From contig DBIW01000028.1 in assembly GCA_002296965.1 (NCBI GenBank), positions 6,085 to 40,712 on the forward strand: a stretch of DNA of 34,628 nucleotides, given 5' to 3'. How positions within the stretch are numbered: the stretch's first letter is position 1; the number at the start of each line of letters is the position of its first letter. Under the pieces are notes generated by a model. That model ran no database searches and was not told the origin of the DNA. It saw only the letters and a program-made list of their open reading frames with translations. Below, one piece after another: positions 33,719 through 34,628 of this stretch. The stretch comes from Treponema sp. UBA792. GTDB lineage: Bacteria; Spirochaetota; Spirochaetia; Treponematales; Treponemataceae. The translations under genes were made by a program, and so were the position numbers.

Positions 33719-34546
33719 ATGATAGATGAAAATGAACAGAAAAGCATTGCGGTTCTGATTGATGCCGACAACACGCCATGCAAAAAACTGCGCGCCATTC
33801 TTCAGGAGATTGCGGTTCACGGGCACATAATCACCAAGCGTGCTTACGGCGATTTTTCGATAGAAACGCTTAAAAACTGGAAGAACGAGCTGAACGACAA
33901 TGCGATTATCCCGGTGCAGCAGTTCTCCTACACTCAGGGCAAGAATTCGAGCGACAGCGCGATGATAATAGATGCGATGGATCTTCTTTACACCGACAAG
34001 TATGATTCAATCGCGCTTGTGACCAGCGACAGCGATTTTACAAAGCTTGCCACCCGGCTCCGCGAAAGCCAGCTTTATGTTTTTGGCGTGGGGCAGAAAA
34101 AAACTCCGCAGTCGTTTATAAGCGCCTGCGACGATTTTATTTACATCGAGAATCTGAACAACGAGGAGGAGGAGGCCGCCGTCGAGGAGGAGGCGAAGCT
34201 TGCCGAGGAAAAACGCCGTGTCCACAAGGCCTCCAAGGTGAAAAAGCCTGTTCTTGGTGTTCTGCGCAGGAATTCAGGCGGCGAGATTATGACGGACCGC
34301 CAGTTCCGCAAAATATACAAGCTGCTTAACACCGCCTACAACAAATACGTCAATGATGACGGCTGGGCGGATGTAAGCGCGGCCGGCTCGTTCTTTAAGC
34401 GGCAGGATCCCGGATTTGATACGGTTGACTACGGATTCAGAAAGCTCACCGATCTGATAGAATATTTTGATGATGATTTTGAGATTCAGAAAATTCCGGC
34501 GCAACGCGGCCGTGTGACATATTTTTACCGCCCTCTGGAAAAATAA
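33719..34546 (+). CDS. NYN-domain RNase-like protein with a C-terminal LOTUS/OST-HTH domain
   Basis: This is a probable RNA-binding or RNA-cleaving protein of 275 residues. The N-terminal NYN (PIN-like) domain carries the expected acidic residues: AVLIDADNTP at 11-20 (Asp 15, Asp 17), SDSAMIIDAMDLLY and LVTSDSDF. A highly charged Glu/Ala/Lys linker follows at about 143-175. The C-terminal domain (about 190-275) fits OST-HTH/LOTUS, an RNA-binding winged helix. The combination is widespread in bacteria but its targets are poorly known. It is the first gene after the ettA promoter region, transcribed divergently, with AAGGAA before the ATG. The 82 nt after its stop contain no gene I can support. 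Confidence 0.8.
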   Translation: MIDENEQKSIAVLIDADNTPCKKLRAILQEIAVHGHIITKRAYGDFSIETLKNWKNELNDNAIIPVQQFSYTQGKNSSDSAMIIDAMDLLYTDKYDSIALVTSDSDFTKLATRLRESQLYVFGVGQKKTPQSFISACDDFIYIENLNNEEEEAAVEEEAKLAEEKRRVHKASKVKKPVLGVLRRNSGGEIMTDRQFRKIYKLLNTAYNKYVNDDGWADVSAAGSFFKRQDPGFDTVDYGFRKLTDLIEYFDDDFEIQKIPAQRGRVTYFYRPLEK

Positions 34547-34628
34547 CATAGAACAGTTCCTCCGGACAAGCGGACAATAGGTAAAATCCCCTATCGCGCG
34601 GAGAGGAAAAGGGGCTTATTCTGGATAG

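Noticed and set aside
1..34628. tRNA, rRNA, CRISPR array, insertion sequence or prophage genes
   Set aside because: Looked for cloverleaf patterns, spaced direct repeats, transposase and integrase motifs; none found.
34547..34628. Regulatory signals in the last 82 nt
   Set aside because: A short ATAGG/CCTAT repeat and a TAAAAT box occur, but without a -35 box or a visible downstream gene they cannot be interpreted.

Overview
The window looks like a chromosomal segment from a spirochaete, most likely a host-associated (gut, rumen or oral) Treponema. The evidence is a class I lysyl-tRNA synthetase, a DUF4954 protein, Treponema-style lipoproteins, a poly-G tract of the kind treponemes use for phase variation, and a sequence of medium G+C by eye. 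The assignment rests on protein families, not on a marker gene. I saw no rRNA, tRNA, CRISPR array, transposase or phage gene.

Layout, left to right. (1) 1-307 holds three adjacent inverted repeats and the lysS promoter. (2) lysS (class I). (3) A Phe/Tyr-rich leader peptide with an attenuator controls aroF (DAHP synthase) and tyrA (prephenate dehydrogenase). (4) DUF4954 and DUF3237 genes are followed by a lipoprotein gene knocked out of frame by a run of ten G. (5) A Leu-rich leader peptide and attenuator precede leuA. (6) wzz and a polysaccharide export (OPX) gene form a pair. (7) A DUF4353 beta-helix lipoprotein and an SDR oxidoreductase follow. (8) A SpoU/TrmH methyltransferase gene is divergent from a DUF4097 exported protein. 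(9) On the minus strand lie a fucose-isomerase-family gene and the group hypothetical-proA-proB. (10) On the plus strand lies a long run: short upstream ORF, carB-dapF fusion, ECF S component, trkA, trkH, diacylglycerol-kinase-like gene, RluA-type pseudouridine synthase. (11) ettA is convergent with that run, and an NYN-LOTUS protein gene follows it.

The most interesting layer is regulatory. Two amino-acid biosynthesis units (aroF-tyrA and leuA) each have a complete transcription-attenuation leader: a promoter, a peptide rich in the controlled amino acid, a candidate antiterminator and an intrinsic terminator just before the first structural gene. In both, the leader ATG begins exactly 7 nt after the -10 box with no Shine-Dalgarno sequence, so the leader mRNAs are predicted to be leaderless. 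The same geometry (-35, 16-17 nt, -10, 6-8 nt, ATG) recurs at lysS, the DUF4954 gene, the methyltransferase gene and the gene before proA. Most of the remaining genes carry clear Shine-Dalgarno sites.

Other points worth following are the phase-variable lipoprotein (8 or 11 G would restore a 389 or 390 aa protein) and the CarB-DapF fusion, whose epimerase domain has Ala where the first catalytic Cys is expected. All promoter, leaderless and attenuation calls are sequence inference without experimental support.
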